Source: Winslowiella toletana
GTDB taxonomy: Bacteria > Pseudomonadota > Gammaproteobacteria > Enterobacterales > Enterobacteriaceae
Assembly (NCBI RefSeq): GCF_017875465.1
Contig: NZ_JAGGMQ010000001.1
Span: 3,038,001 to 3,102,000, forward strand
Length of the DNA stretch: 64,000 nt
Direction: 5' to 3'
Position numbers and translations under genes: made by a program. Under the pieces are notes generated by a model. It ran no database searches and was not told the DNA's origin. It saw only the letters and a list, made by a program, of their open reading frames with translations. Shown here piece by piece: positions 26,949 to 35,844 of this stretch; position 1 is the first letter of the stretch; every line of letters starts with the position of its first letter.

Positions 26949-27382
26949 AAAAAATTGTAGCTTTTGGTGTTGTTATCGCAGTCGCGGTATTTGTTATATT
27001 TGATAATTACTTATCACGCCCGGTTAAGGTCGTTGATGTACATATGACAAATTATAGCGCGACTATACTTGTTGACCATTTACCTGTAACGGATATACAG
27101 AGGATTGAGTGGTGGAAAGAGAACAAGGCAGAGATTTTAAGTAAGTATAAAATTCCTTTAGAGAACACTTATGGGGATTTATCGTATTATGTTATGGCCT
27201 TTGGCGATGGCTATAAAGAATTGGGAAAAGAGGACAGGCTTTGCTTTGATGATATTCCGCCGCCAAAGAACTGCATTGATAAAGAGCGGTTGCTTACTGT
27301 GCGTACGACGCGCGATGGGGGGACGGAGTATGTTTTGAAAGGTGGGGTTTATGTTGAGGGGAGGGATGGGGAGGTGCGATAA
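26945..27382 (+). CDS. DUF943 membrane-anchored protein (partner of DUF3289)
   Basis: A 145-residue protein with one N-terminal membrane helix (IVAFGVVIAVAVFVIF) and an outward domain. Conserved parts are RIEWWKENKAEILSKY, CFDDI with a second Cys about 8 residues later, and TVRTTRDGG. It is translationally coupled to the DUF3289 gene. A membrane-anchored partner downstream of a soluble protein resembles an immunity protein; this is inference. The same pair recurs at 37083-38140. The next 200 bases contain no supportable gene. Confidence 0.8.
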   Translation: MKKIVAFGVVIAVAVFVIFDNYLSRPVKVVDVHMTNYSATILVDHLPVTDIQRIEWWKENKAEILSKYKIPLENTYGDLSYYVMAFGDGYKELGKEDRLCFDDIPPPKNCIDKERLLTVRTTRDGGTEYVLKGGVYVEGRDGEVR

Positions 27383-27583
27383 CATGGAGGCTAGTTCATG
27401 TGACGATGGCTATAAATCGTTTGCTATAGTAATAATTGATGCCAATTAAGGCGAGTGCCTTTATCGCATCGATAAGGGCAATTTATTAATTGACTCAGCG
27501 TAACTCATTGATTATAAATTTAAAAACGGAATGATTAATGTGTTTTTTATGCAATTCAAATCGTCAATCAAATTAATGAGTTC

Positions 27584-28141
27584 TTGTTTGCTAAGAACAT
27601 TCCCGCAGAAAAGCAGGCTTTAATGCGCTCAAGTTTTTCAGAAATATCCAAGGGTGTACAGCGGGATGAACTTTCCCCTTTAGATAAAGAAGTTGCAAAA
27701 CAAATCAAGGGCCAAGCCAGTAGCAACAAGCAGATATTCACCTTTATCTACCACAATATTTTTCTGTCCATTGATGCGATGGCCGGCCACCTTGATATTA
27801 TGGGCGAAATGTATTCCGAATTTCTCAAATATGCTTTAGGTGACGGTAAATATTCTTTAGAACAACAGGCGTCAATCATCGCTGATTACTGGCTGTTATT
27901 AGTTTATGGAATAAACGAGTGGAGATACTATCAACAGCCTTCACGTATCGGAAAATACTGTGGCAAATTTTCGCTTTCACCTTTTTCGATAAGGGCGATT
28001 CGTGACTGGCTCAGTCCTGTGCGGTCGCCGAGCGCGCGAGCACTCATACCAAGTGCCGTCCTGATCAGGTTTACCCACCCTTTTTTTGGACGCTTAGCTT
28101 CCCGACTGCTCGTCATATTGCTGAGCAATCTGTCTACTTGA
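27584..28141 (+). pseudogene. Chimeric reading frame: fragment of an unknown helical protein joined to antisense sequence
   Basis: The frame is open from 27539 without an ATG; the first possible start is TTG 27584. Residues about 1-125 look like real protein (helical, LSPLDKEVAKQIKGQA; QASIIADYWLLLVYGINEW). From about 27960 the frame runs antisense to the truncated regulator at 27931-28167 and becomes Arg/Ser/Leu-rich, so that part is not real. I do not recognise the N-terminal part. It looks like the 3' remains of a gene cut at both ends during rearrangement. Confidence 0.45.
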
Positions 28142-28167
28142 TTGATTTTAAGATCTTTATTCCACAT
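27931..28167 (-). pseudogene. Truncated mobile mystery protein A-like HTH regulator
   Basis: A 78-residue frame with an XRE-type helix-turn-helix (KKGWVNLIRTALGMSARALGDRTGLSQSRIALIEKGE). This matches the start of 'mobile mystery protein A' as I remember it, which is about 150 residues and is coupled to a Fic-type protein B. Here homology stops near residue 65 and the frame ends soon after, exactly where the opposite-strand fragment begins. It is a remnant of a mobile-island gene pair. Confidence 0.65.
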
Positions 28168-28290
28168 TTCATTATCTTCTATATCGTATATGCAATGATT
28201 TTACATCTATTTCATAGTATATATGATATGAATTTTGCGTGTATTTATATTATATATACAATAAGTTTGTAGAAATTGATAACATAAAAA

Positions 28291-29727
28291 TCACCCCCGT
28301 CCCCTCCACACCCGACTAAAACTCATCACCATCGCCAGAACCGTCGCAGCCACCGCCACCCAGAGGCTTAATCTTACCGCCAGCGCTTCCTGCAGCGGAT
28401 TGTTCAGCGGCAGGACATACAGCGACAAAATAACGCCAACCAACGCCGCGCCCAGACACTGGCCAAAAGTGCGCATTATCGCCAGTACACCAGAGGCATA
28501 GCCGCTATTGACGCGCGACGCATTTGACAGTATCTCGCGGTTATTCGGGCTCTGAAAGCAGCCAAAGCCGATGCCGCATAACAGGCTGCGTGCGCCAATA
28601 TCCCACGCCTGCGCATGTTCAGGCAGTTGCGCCAGCAGCACCAGCCCGGCAGCAAAAACACATAATCCGACAGTCGAGATAATCGCCGCCGGGTAGCGGT
28701 CGGCGAGTCGTCCCGCATGCGGCGCGGCCAGCACAATACCTAGCGGCCACGGGATAAACAGCAGGGCGGAAACAAAGGCGCTGTAACCATAAACACTCTG
28801 GAACAGAAACGGTAAAGCCACAAAGGTGATCCCCTGGCTGATAAAGGATGCCAGCGAGGTTAACGCCGCCAGTGAAAAGCGCGCAGAAGCGAACATATCC
28901 AGCGGCAGCAGCGGTTTTGCCGCGCGGCGCTGACGCCAGATAAATGCCAGGCCAGCAATAATCGCAGTCAGTCCGTAAGTGATGGCTGTGTTCAGCGTCT
29001 CTGGTGCAAGTGCTCCTTCACCAGGCCGGGAAAAGCTGTTCGCCGCCATAATCAGTGCGCCCAGCATCACCGCCGAGAGAATAGCGCCCGCGATATCAAA
29101 TGGTTCTCGCGTTGACGTCTGTTTGCCAGGGATAACCCGTAAGCTGAGTATCATCGCGATAAGGCCCAGCGGAATATTGATGGCGAACAACCATTGCCAG
29201 CCTGTCGTCGACAGCAGGGTTCCGCCCAGCACCGGCGCGATAGCGGTGCTGGCGGCGATCAGCAGCGCATTGAGCCCAAGAATGCGGCCGAGCAGACGGT
29301 TAGGGAAAATCGAGCGCAGTATCGCGGGTGCAATACTCAGGGTTGCGGCGCCGCCAATGCCCTGCAATAAGCGCATCACAACCAGCATATCAAGCGACGA
29401 CGATAATGCGCAGCCGAGGGATGCCAGCGTAAACAGCAGAAGCCCGGTGGTAAACAGTGTGCGAAACCCTATCCGGGCTGCCAGCGCGGCAAATATCGCC
29501 AGCGTCATTGCCGCCGATAAAAGATAGCCGTTGGCGACCCAGACTGCTGATGCGGCGGAAACTTCCAGCGAACGGGCGATCTGCGGTAACGCGATATTGA
29601 CCATTGAACCGTCAAATACCGCCATCGTGGTGGTGGTCATTACCGCTGCCATGGCTAAACCACGTTCGCGGCCTGGCAGCCCTTCATCGCCCGGCTGGTC
29701 GGAGAATAATTCTGTCTTCTGCATCAT
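28291..29727 (-). CDS. MFS drug transporter, DHA2 (14-TM) family
   Basis: A 478-residue efflux-type MFS protein with about 14 hydrophobic helices. DHA2 motifs are visible: DGSMVNIALPQIA in TM1 and MRLLQGIGGAATLSIAPAIL with the antiporter-like GxxxGPxxGG equivalent (APVLGGTLLSTTGWQWLFAINIP). ATG 29727 is chosen with AAAGGG about 9 bases upstream. The LysR gene at 35887 is probably its original divergent regulator, now separated by the RiPP cassette. Confidence 0.88.
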   Translation of the reverse strand: MMQKTELFSDQPGDEGLPGRERGLAMAAVMTTTTMAVFDGSMVNIALPQIARSLEVSAASAVWVANGYLLSAAMTLAIFAALAARIGFRTLFTTGLLLFTLASLGCALSSSLDMLVVMRLLQGIGGAATLSIAPAILRSIFPNRLLGRILGLNALLIAASTAIAPVLGGTLLSTTGWQWLFAINIPLGLIAMILSLRVIPGKQTSTREPFDIAGAILSAVMLGALIMAANSFSRPGEGALAPETLNTAITYGLTAIIAGLAFIWRQRRAAKPLLPLDMFASARFSLAALTSLASFISQGITFVALPFLFQSVYGYSAFVSALLFIPWPLGIVLAAPHAGRLADRYPAAIISTVGLCVFAAGLVLLAQLPEHAQAWDIGARSLLCGIGFGCFQSPNNREILSNASRVNSGYASGVLAIMRTFGQCLGAALVGVILSLYVLPLNNPLQEALAVRLSLWVAVAATVLAMVMSFSRVWRGRG

Positions 29728-29823
29728 GGAAGCACCCTTTCTTCTGTGGAAGATTGATGCAGAAAATATAACCATGCAGCAGATAAGGCGGAAGGCGCAG
29801 CATTTGCAATTATAACCTGCATC

Positions 29824-29855
29824 AGACGCCTTCCCACTTTCTTCAACTGCGGATG
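29824..29855. repeat. Left copy of 32-bp imperfect direct repeat bounding the RiPP cassette
   Basis: Starts CAGACGCCTTCCCA, identical over 14 bases to the right copy at 35845-35876, and continues with TCTTCA and GCGGAT in register; about 26 of 32 positions agree. It lies 26 bases before the end of the exporter gene, upstream of the MFS gene. Confidence 0.75.
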
Positions 29856-29881
29856 TATAGCTTAATGTGTGACGTTACCGC

Positions 29882-32008
29882 TTAATCTGTAACCTCATAG
29901 CCTGATGGCACAAAAGTTTTATCTCTCAGGTTATAAACCCGATCGGCGACAGCAATCATCTCTGGCCGGTGAGCCACGAATACCCGTGTAACAGGCATCT
30001 GTTTTACCGCTTCATTGATCTTCCGCTCGTTAATAACGTCCAGGTCACTGGTGGCCTCATCAAGAAACAGAATGCGGGGACGCTTGTACAGCGCCCTGGC
30101 GAGCGACACGCGCTGTTTTTGTCCGCTAGAAAGAATACTTCCCATGTCACCCACCATCGTTTCGTATTGCATCGGCATCGCCATAATCTCATCATGGATT
30201 GCCGCTGCCGTGGCGCATTCATGCATCCAGTCAATATCAGGCTGTGGGGTAAAAGAAGTGATGTTATCCATGAGTGAGGCTGCAAATAATTTATCATCCT
30301 GCATGACAAACGCCGTGTGCCGACGGTATTCGTCAATACCAGTCTGGCGGACACTAACGCCATCAATAAATATCTCTCCTGAATGCGGAAGAGTCAGACC
30401 CGCCATAACATTGAGAAGCGTCGATTTACCACAGCCTGATGGGCCGATAATCGCTACGCTCTCGCCCGGTTTGATCTCCATATCTATCCCTTCGAAAATA
30501 AAGGGTTCCGCCTCACTGTAGCGAAATGAAAGCGCACTCAGGGTTAGCTGGCCGGATACGTTCTCAAGCCGTACAGGATTTAGCGGATTCCATGCACTTT
30601 CTGTTTCGGTTGCAGCAATATCTGTCAGGCGCTGCGTGTGGATCGAGATCAGACGAAAATCAAACAGCGAATTTATCACCTTCACTGAACGGGTAAGGAA
30701 CATATCTGCATAGAGCAGAAAAGCCAACAGAATACCCGCGGTCATTATGCCCGCTTCCATCAGGCTGCCGCCGATAAACAGGATCGCTGCCGATGAGAGA
30801 CCCGTCAGCAGAGCCGAAAGCGTCTGGTTAATAAGATCTATCTTTAACAGATGAGCGCGTGCATTCGCGGTATCAATAACCCGGTTAAGCCATGCGTTAC
30901 GCCGGTATTCAGCTAAATCAAACACTTTTACCGCTGCCACGCCGCGCACAGTCTCCAGAAAGTGGGATGATTGCTGGGCTTCATGCGCTATCGCCTCAAC
31001 TTTCGCCCCCATGCAGGTGTCATAGAACATTAATTTCACCCCCAGATAAACAGCGGCCATCAGCAGGGATATGATGGCCAAAAATGGGCTGTAAGCGAAC
31101 ATCAGCGCGATCAGCGCCAGCAGAATAAGTACGTCGAGCAGAGAAGTAAGCATTTCTGCCGTAAATGCTTCCTGCACCTCATTTAGCGAAGTCAGCCTCG
31201 AGGCAATATCTCCGACATGGCGCTTTTCAAAAAAGGCCACCGGCAGCTTTAGCAGGCGGTTAAAAAATCCGGCGCTCCACTGGATGCCAAGTGAATAACG
31301 TATCGCCATAAGCGTCCAGGCGCGAACCATACTAAGAATCGCACGCAGGATAAGCAGAAAAACGACGCCAGTTATAATAAAATTCAACATGTTGAGGTCG
31401 CTTGCCTTTAACGCAATATCAATAATAAATTGAGAGGCAAGAGGAACAGAAAGGGCCAGAATCTCGATAAACAGTGATAACAGAAGAATTTTACACAGCA
31501 CACGCCCAAGTCCGTCTACGCCGCGAAACATATCGCTGACAGTAATACTCTCGCTGATTTTTTCTTTTTTAAATTCGGCCTGAGGCCACACTTCCAGAGC
31601 GATGCCGGTAAATTTATTGGACAGTTCATTGATGCTGATAATTCTCTTTCCGGATGCGGGGTCATGGATGATAGCGCCTTTTTTGCTTATCTTTTTCAAC
31701 ACCACGAAATGGTTGAATGACCAGTGCAAAATACACGGAAGTTTAGTGCTGCTCAGCTCCTCCAGCTCAAGCCGCACTGCACGGGCATTCAGGTTTATTC
31801 GTCCTGCGGCTGTCATTATTTGCCTTAATGTCATGCCGTTACTTGAGACGTCAAAAAGTTTTCGCATCCCGTAAATATCTGTCTTGCGACCATACCATGC
31901 GGCTATCATTGCCAGGCAAGCTAATCCGCACTCAGTAACCTCTGTTTGCATTATTACCGGTAGCCTTTTGCTAAAAGACTGAAAAAATGCGCTGATATTA
32001 TATTGCAT
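29882..32008 (-). CDS. Peptidase-containing ABC transporter (C39 PCAT) of the RiPP cassette
   Basis: A 708-residue bacteriocin exporter. The N-terminal C39 peptidase has Gln21, catalytic Cys27 (TECGLAC), His100 (HWSFNHFVVL) and Asp116 (HDPASG). A six-helix membrane domain covers about 165-450. The nucleotide-binding domain has GPSGCGKST, the signature LSSGQKQR and Walker B ILFLDEAT. It should cut the precursor after its double glycine and export the product with the HlyD-like adaptor. It is the last gene of the cassette, starting 2 bases after the adaptor stop. Confidence 0.95.
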   Translation of the reverse strand: MQYNISAFFQSFSKRLPVIMQTEVTECGLACLAMIAAWYGRKTDIYGMRKLFDVSSNGMTLRQIMTAAGRINLNARAVRLELEELSSTKLPCILHWSFNHFVVLKKISKKGAIIHDPASGKRIISINELSNKFTGIALEVWPQAEFKKEKISESITVSDMFRGVDGLGRVLCKILLLSLFIEILALSVPLASQFIIDIALKASDLNMLNFIITGVVFLLILRAILSMVRAWTLMAIRYSLGIQWSAGFFNRLLKLPVAFFEKRHVGDIASRLTSLNEVQEAFTAEMLTSLLDVLILLALIALMFAYSPFLAIISLLMAAVYLGVKLMFYDTCMGAKVEAIAHEAQQSSHFLETVRGVAAVKVFDLAEYRRNAWLNRVIDTANARAHLLKIDLINQTLSALLTGLSSAAILFIGGSLMEAGIMTAGILLAFLLYADMFLTRSVKVINSLFDFRLISIHTQRLTDIAATETESAWNPLNPVRLENVSGQLTLSALSFRYSEAEPFIFEGIDMEIKPGESVAIIGPSGCGKSTLLNVMAGLTLPHSGEIFIDGVSVRQTGIDEYRRHTAFVMQDDKLFAASLMDNITSFTPQPDIDWMHECATAAAIHDEIMAMPMQYETMVGDMGSILSSGQKQRVSLARALYKRPRILFLDEATSDLDVINERKINEAVKQMPVTRVFVAHRPEMIAVADRVYNLRDKTFVPSGYEVTD

Positions 32009-32010
32009 CT

Positions 32011-33282
32011 CTATTCCATGCTGTCCGTTGCACGTTCATATGCCCGCCTGACAGGTATAAATAACCATTGGTAAACTTTTCTGGTTTTAACATATATTTC
32101 CGCTTCGACCTCCATGCCAGGTAAAAGCGAAATATTCAATTGCTGCTCTGTCAGCTCTGGTGTGACAATGATGCGAAAAAGTCCTTTGCCGCTATAATCA
32201 CTCTTTGCCTGTGCCGGGGATGTCATATTGACTGGTGCTACCGATATCGCTTCTATCGCGCCACGGATTTTCCCATACCACTGATAAGGGTATGCGGCCA
32301 CTCTCATTTTTACTTGCAACCCTCTGACGACTTCACCAATTGAATCAGAAGGCGAAAGTAGCTCAACTTTTGCCGTTGCGCCTTGCGGCACAAGCACAGC
32401 TATTCTCTGTCCAGCTGTTACCCTTTCACCAATATGTGCGCTTACGCTGGTTATGACGCCATCAAAGGGGGCGACAATTAAATATTCTTTGTTTTTCTCA
32501 GCATCAAGAATCCTTTGATCAATGGTTGCCAGTTCTATAATAAAGGATTCTTTTTTTTCATTTAAATCCCTGTCTACAGATGACGCTTGTTTCTGTAACT
32601 CCAGCAACTCACCTTGCAGAGTGATCCGCCTTACCTTCGATGAAGATAAACTTTCTGCTGATAAATAATAATCTTTTCGCCTGTCTATCAGATCCGAATC
32701 AAGCGCGATGCCTTTTTTTCTTAAGTGGGTATACAGCCTGGATTTTTCTGCGAACCATTCCTTCTGAATTTCGCTTTCTTGTATCAACGCTTCCAGGCTG
32801 TTAATTTCCTGCTGTTTTATTTTAGTTTTACTGGCCAGATAGAGACTATTTTTTTGAGCATTGCTAATGGTGATCTCAAGCTTTTTAGACAGTGCATCAC
32901 GTTGCTTTTTTAACAGCGCCATCATTTCAACGTTGGCAGGGCCAAGGTTGGTATGAATATCACTGCTTACCGTGAAAACCAGCTGGCCGCGTTTTATGAT
33001 TGTTCCCTCAAATGCAGAGGAACGGGTTATTATCCCATCACGTAGTGCCATTAACGCCACCGCTGGAGGATCATAAGCCACCATTCCGGTGACGTTTATC
33101 CGTTCGCTGTACGAACCAAACGTAATAATGGATACAGTGAAAATGCCGGTTATCAGGCCGGTTATCAGAAAAATAGTGAGACCTGACGGGACATGCAGAC
33201 GGGAAGGGCCAAACCATCCCTCACGCTTATGTTGCAATGCCTCGGCACGAAAGACTGACTCATCATCCTTTTCTGTTGTCAT
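32011..33282 (-). CDS. HlyD-family membrane fusion protein of the RiPP exporter
   Basis: A 423-residue periplasmic adaptor. One membrane helix lies at about 33-56 (GLTIFLITGLITGIFTVSII). A lipoyl-like half motif, a long coiled-coil region (about 130-270) and the second half motif with APFDGVITSV follow, then a beta-barrel. It pairs with the C39 ABC transporter for export through an outer-membrane channel (TolC is not encoded here). It overlaps the protease gene by 20 bases. Confidence 0.92.
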   Translation of the reverse strand: MTTEKDDESVFRAEALQHKREGWFGPSRLHVPSGLTIFLITGLITGIFTVSIITFGSYSERINVTGMVAYDPPAVALMALRDGIITRSSAFEGTIIKRGQLVFTVSSDIHTNLGPANVEMMALLKKQRDALSKKLEITISNAQKNSLYLASKTKIKQQEINSLEALIQESEIQKEWFAEKSRLYTHLRKKGIALDSDLIDRRKDYYLSAESLSSSKVRRITLQGELLELQKQASSVDRDLNEKKESFIIELATIDQRILDAEKNKEYLIVAPFDGVITSVSAHIGERVTAGQRIAVLVPQGATAKVELLSPSDSIGEVVRGLQVKMRVAAYPYQWYGKIRGAIEAISVAPVNMTSPAQAKSDYSGKGLFRIIVTPELTEQQLNISLLPGMEVEAEIYVKTRKVYQWLFIPVRRAYERATDSME

Positions 33283-34165
33283 CGGAAATAAAAACCTTAT
33301 TATTTTTAAAATCTATCAATAGCTTTCTGCTTTTGAGGAAGTTGTTACCTATAAGTCCATCAATATTGCCCATATGTTCAAAGTCACCGGCTACAATGAC
33401 CGCGCCAAAATGCTCGATTTTGCCATTCTTCGATTTCGTTTCCAGCATCAGTGCCTCGCATCCTTCATTATCCATCTCAGGATCGACAATAAGACAGCTC
33501 TCAGGTTGTCTGGATTTAAGTCTCTCACGCCAGATTATGGAAACGGTGGAACCTGTATCCATAATCAGATGATACTTATGCCCGGATTGCTCGGCTTGAA
33601 AGATCATGCCATCGGAAGACATTTGAAAAGAATATTCCTGAAAATTTTCTTTGATTTGCGATTCAGAAGCGATGTTGTCGCCAATGGTGAGTGATTTCCC
33701 CTTATAATCCAGTAATATTTGTTTATCTTTAAATGCACCTAACCCCACGACCTGGCTCTGCGGCAATTCACCTTCGCCAGAGATCATCAGCCCCCACTGC
33801 TTAAATGGAGTGACGGGGACATCTCTTAATTTCAACCCATTCATATCGAGAGATTTAGCCAGATACGCTATATTTTCCTGAACTTTACCTTTTCCATCAG
33901 TACTACGATATGTACGTTCTTTTTTTAATCCTTTGATTTTATTAAGTTGATTTTGATAAAGATGGAAACCAAATGAAGAACCCGTATCAACCATGGCATA
34001 GACCGGGGTGCCATTGATGACGAAATTTGCATGCGGGGTGGCAAGCTGATCAAAGCTCAGCGTTAAGGTTACGGATTTTTCCATATCAGCAAAGGATAGT
34101 GTCGTGCTAAAGGCGAATACAAAATATAAGCGGTTTAATAACCAGGTTATTATCATCTTCATCAT
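33263..34165 (-). CDS. Pepsin/retropepsin-like aspartic protease of the RiPP cassette
   Basis: A 300-residue protein with a signal peptide (residues about 1-26, ending SFA-D). Two active-site motifs, VDTGSS (Asp60) and MDTGST (about residue 206), show a single-chain, two-lobed aspartic protease, probably periplasmic. It lies between the radical SAM gene (9 bases upstream) and the HlyD gene. It may trim or degrade the modified peptide, or provide self-protection; the role is inference. Confidence 0.85.
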   Translation of the reverse strand: MMKMIITWLLNRLYFVFAFSTTLSFADMEKSVTLTLSFDQLATPHANFVINGTPVYAMVDTGSSFGFHLYQNQLNKIKGLKKERTYRSTDGKGKVQENIAYLAKSLDMNGLKLRDVPVTPFKQWGLMISGEGELPQSQVVGLGAFKDKQILLDYKGKSLTIGDNIASESQIKENFQEYSFQMSSDGMIFQAEQSGHKYHLIMDTGSTVSIIWRERLKSRQPESCLIVDPEMDNEGCEALMLETKSKNGKIEHFGAVIVAGDFEHMGNIDGLIGNNFLKSRKLLIDFKNNKVFISDDNRKG

Positions 34166-34174
34166 GCTTTCCAG

Positions 34175-35353
34175 CTATTTTTGAATGTTTTTCATGATTT
34201 CTTTTTCATCCACGCCCGATGCCATAAGATGCGATGCAGCGCGACTAAGAAATAATCTCATCGATTTGCAGAAAACGGTTTTATTGTTGAAACGATTAGT
34301 GCGTGAAAAACGATTTACCAGACGGCCGCCGTGGCAGATATTATTCCATACGCATTCTGCGCACACTGTCGGCAGATTGCTGCTTAACGCGAGATATTCT
34401 TTAACACAAGATGTTTCAAGTACCCTCGCCAGCGATAATTCACTGACATGCCCAACGGCATTGAATATCTCATCAGATGTCGAACGCAATGTGTCATCAA
34501 TACGCAGCATGCCGTCGGCTGTTACTGTAAAGGCATAGGCGGACTCAACATTAGCACTCATACCAAGCACCCGATTAAACTGGCTGTTTAGCATGGTGCC
34601 GAGATAAGTATTAAAGATTCGAATAAAGATTTCTGGCCGCCCATCAGCAAACCATGCATCCAGTGCCTCGTTCAGAAATCGGCCTACACCTTCGCCATCA
34701 GGGCTATCGTCGTGATGATCGTCTGGTATAAGAAAATCGAAACGCTGGCACTGGAGAGTATCGGCAAAGTGGCGATAAATCTCCGCACCATTTGCATTGG
34801 CGTTGGCCACTGAAAGTATGCCTGGTTCACCTGGCAGACGCCCTTGCTGCCACGCATTTTGCAGCAGGCGTAAACCGGTAATTGTGCCCTCGTAAGTGCT
34901 CTTCCCCTTACGGTCTAACCGATGACGGTCATTGATATGTTTTGGTCCGTCGACCGATATACTGGCATGCACCTGATGTTTTTCAAAAAGCGCAATCCAC
35001 TCGTCATCAATCAAAATGCCATTGGTTTGTAATGCCAGTTCAAATTTTGAACTGCGGTAGTTACCCTGCAAGAGAATCTGGCACATGCGATCGAAACGGT
35101 CTTTTTTCATCATCAGCGGTTCGCCACCGTGAAAGTCTACCTGAATAACCTCAATGTCATTTTCGGCAGCCGATCGTTCAAAAAATCCCCTCAGCGCGTA
35201 TACGTTATCCAGAGAAATTACCGGCGTGCTATCGGTTGCCAGTGTATTACCCATATTGAATACATAGCAGTAAGTACAATTAATATTGCAGCGTTCACTA
35301 ATTTTTAAAATTATTTCAAGATGCTTTATTTTTTCGCCTTTTAACTGTGTCAT
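34175..35353 (-). CDS. Radical SAM/SPASM RiPP maturase (XyeB/triceptide-type)
   Basis: A 392-residue radical SAM enzyme. The 4Fe-4S motif CNINCTYC holds Cys22, Cys26 and Cys29; HGGEP follows. The C-terminal SPASM-like region has Cys in VCAECVWNNICHGGRLVNR and a last FCKSMR. ATG 35353 is chosen for the GAGGAG upstream. It directly follows a small precursor whose core has W-I-N, F-A-N and W-T-K, the substrate pattern of enzymes that make three-residue cyclophanes (XyeB/XncB group). The reaction is thus predicted to be aromatic carbon-to-beta-carbon cross-linking. Confidence 0.88.
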   Translation of the reverse strand: MTQLKGEKIKHLEIILKISERCNINCTYCYVFNMGNTLATDSTPVISLDNVYALRGFFERSAAENDIEVIQVDFHGGEPLMMKKDRFDRMCQILLQGNYRSSKFELALQTNGILIDDEWIALFEKHQVHASISVDGPKHINDRHRLDRKGKSTYEGTITGLRLLQNAWQQGRLPGEPGILSVANANANGAEIYRHFADTLQCQRFDFLIPDDHHDDSPDGEGVGRFLNEALDAWFADGRPEIFIRIFNTYLGTMLNSQFNRVLGMSANVESAYAFTVTADGMLRIDDTLRSTSDEIFNAVGHVSELSLARVLETSCVKEYLALSSNLPTVCAECVWNNICHGGRLVNRFSRTNRFNNKTVFCKSMRLFLSRAASHLMASGVDEKEIMKNIQK

Positions 35354-35372
35354 GTGTATCCTCCTCCATGGG

Positions 35373-35401
35373 AAAACACGGGGGTGGAAATCTCCCCCGT
35401 G
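35373..35401 (-). terminator. Hairpin with T-run between RiPP precursor and maturase genes
   Basis: On the minus strand CACGGGGG and CCCCCGTG form an 8-bp stem with a 9-base loop, followed by TTTT. It begins 9 bases after the precursor stop. It probably acts as a leaky terminator so that precursor transcript exceeds enzyme transcript. Confidence 0.75.
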
Positions 35402-35410
35402 CAGTCTCAA

Positions 35411-35566
35411 TTAGATACGCTTAGTCCAGTTAGCAAAGGCATTTATCCAGCCGCCAGAGACAGTATCCAGCAGGCTATCAACAAGGATTTTACGCTGTGC
35501 TTTTTTATCGTCAGCATTATTCAGGCGGGCTTTGTTTGACGCGATTTCATGCTGTAATTTGCTCAT
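35411..35566 (-). CDS. RiPP precursor peptide (XyeA-like, double-Gly leader, WINAFANWTKRI core)
   Basis: A 51-residue peptide. ATG 35566 is chosen (AAGGA 7 bases upstream; the frame opens at 35605). The leader is charged and helical (KKAQRKILVDSLLDTVSGG), ending in Gly38-Gly39, the C39 cleavage site. The 12-residue core WINAFANWTKRI holds W-x-N, F-x-N and W-x-K triplets. It is first in the cassette, followed by an attenuator hairpin and the maturase. The product is likely a small cross-linked antibacterial peptide of the xenorceptide/triceptide kind, inferred by analogy. Confidence 0.88.
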   Translation of the reverse strand: MSKLQHEIASNKARLNNADDKKAQRKILVDSLLDTVSGGWINAFANWTKRI

Positions 35567-35591
35567 CTTAGATCCTTTTAAATGAGTTTGT

Positions 35592-35639
35592 AAGTGCTGA
35601 CGCACGGATTTGCGCCTGCTTAAAAAACATACAGCACTT
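35592..35639. promoter_or_regulatory. Inverted repeat in the RiPP precursor upstream region
   Basis: AAGTGCTG (35592-35599) and CAGCACTT (35632-35639) are perfect inverted arms with a 32-base spacer, 26 bases before the precursor start. They could be an operator or a leader hairpin. The remaining gap to 35844 is very AT-rich, with T-runs and TATATAA-like stretches where the promoter must lie; I cannot assign it. Confidence 0.45.
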
Positions 35640-35844
35640 TTCAGGGTTTTGTAATGATGTTTTTTTATAAGATGCGTTTTTTTATATAAGACGATATTTT
35701 ATAATGAGAATTTTTATGCTTGGTTATTTATATTTTTTAAAGTTACTATCACAATAATAATTTTATATATGAACGTTCAGCGATGACTTATCCTGATTAT
35801 TAATAATTATGAATAACAATTATTAGCTCTTTGCTGCCGAGAGC

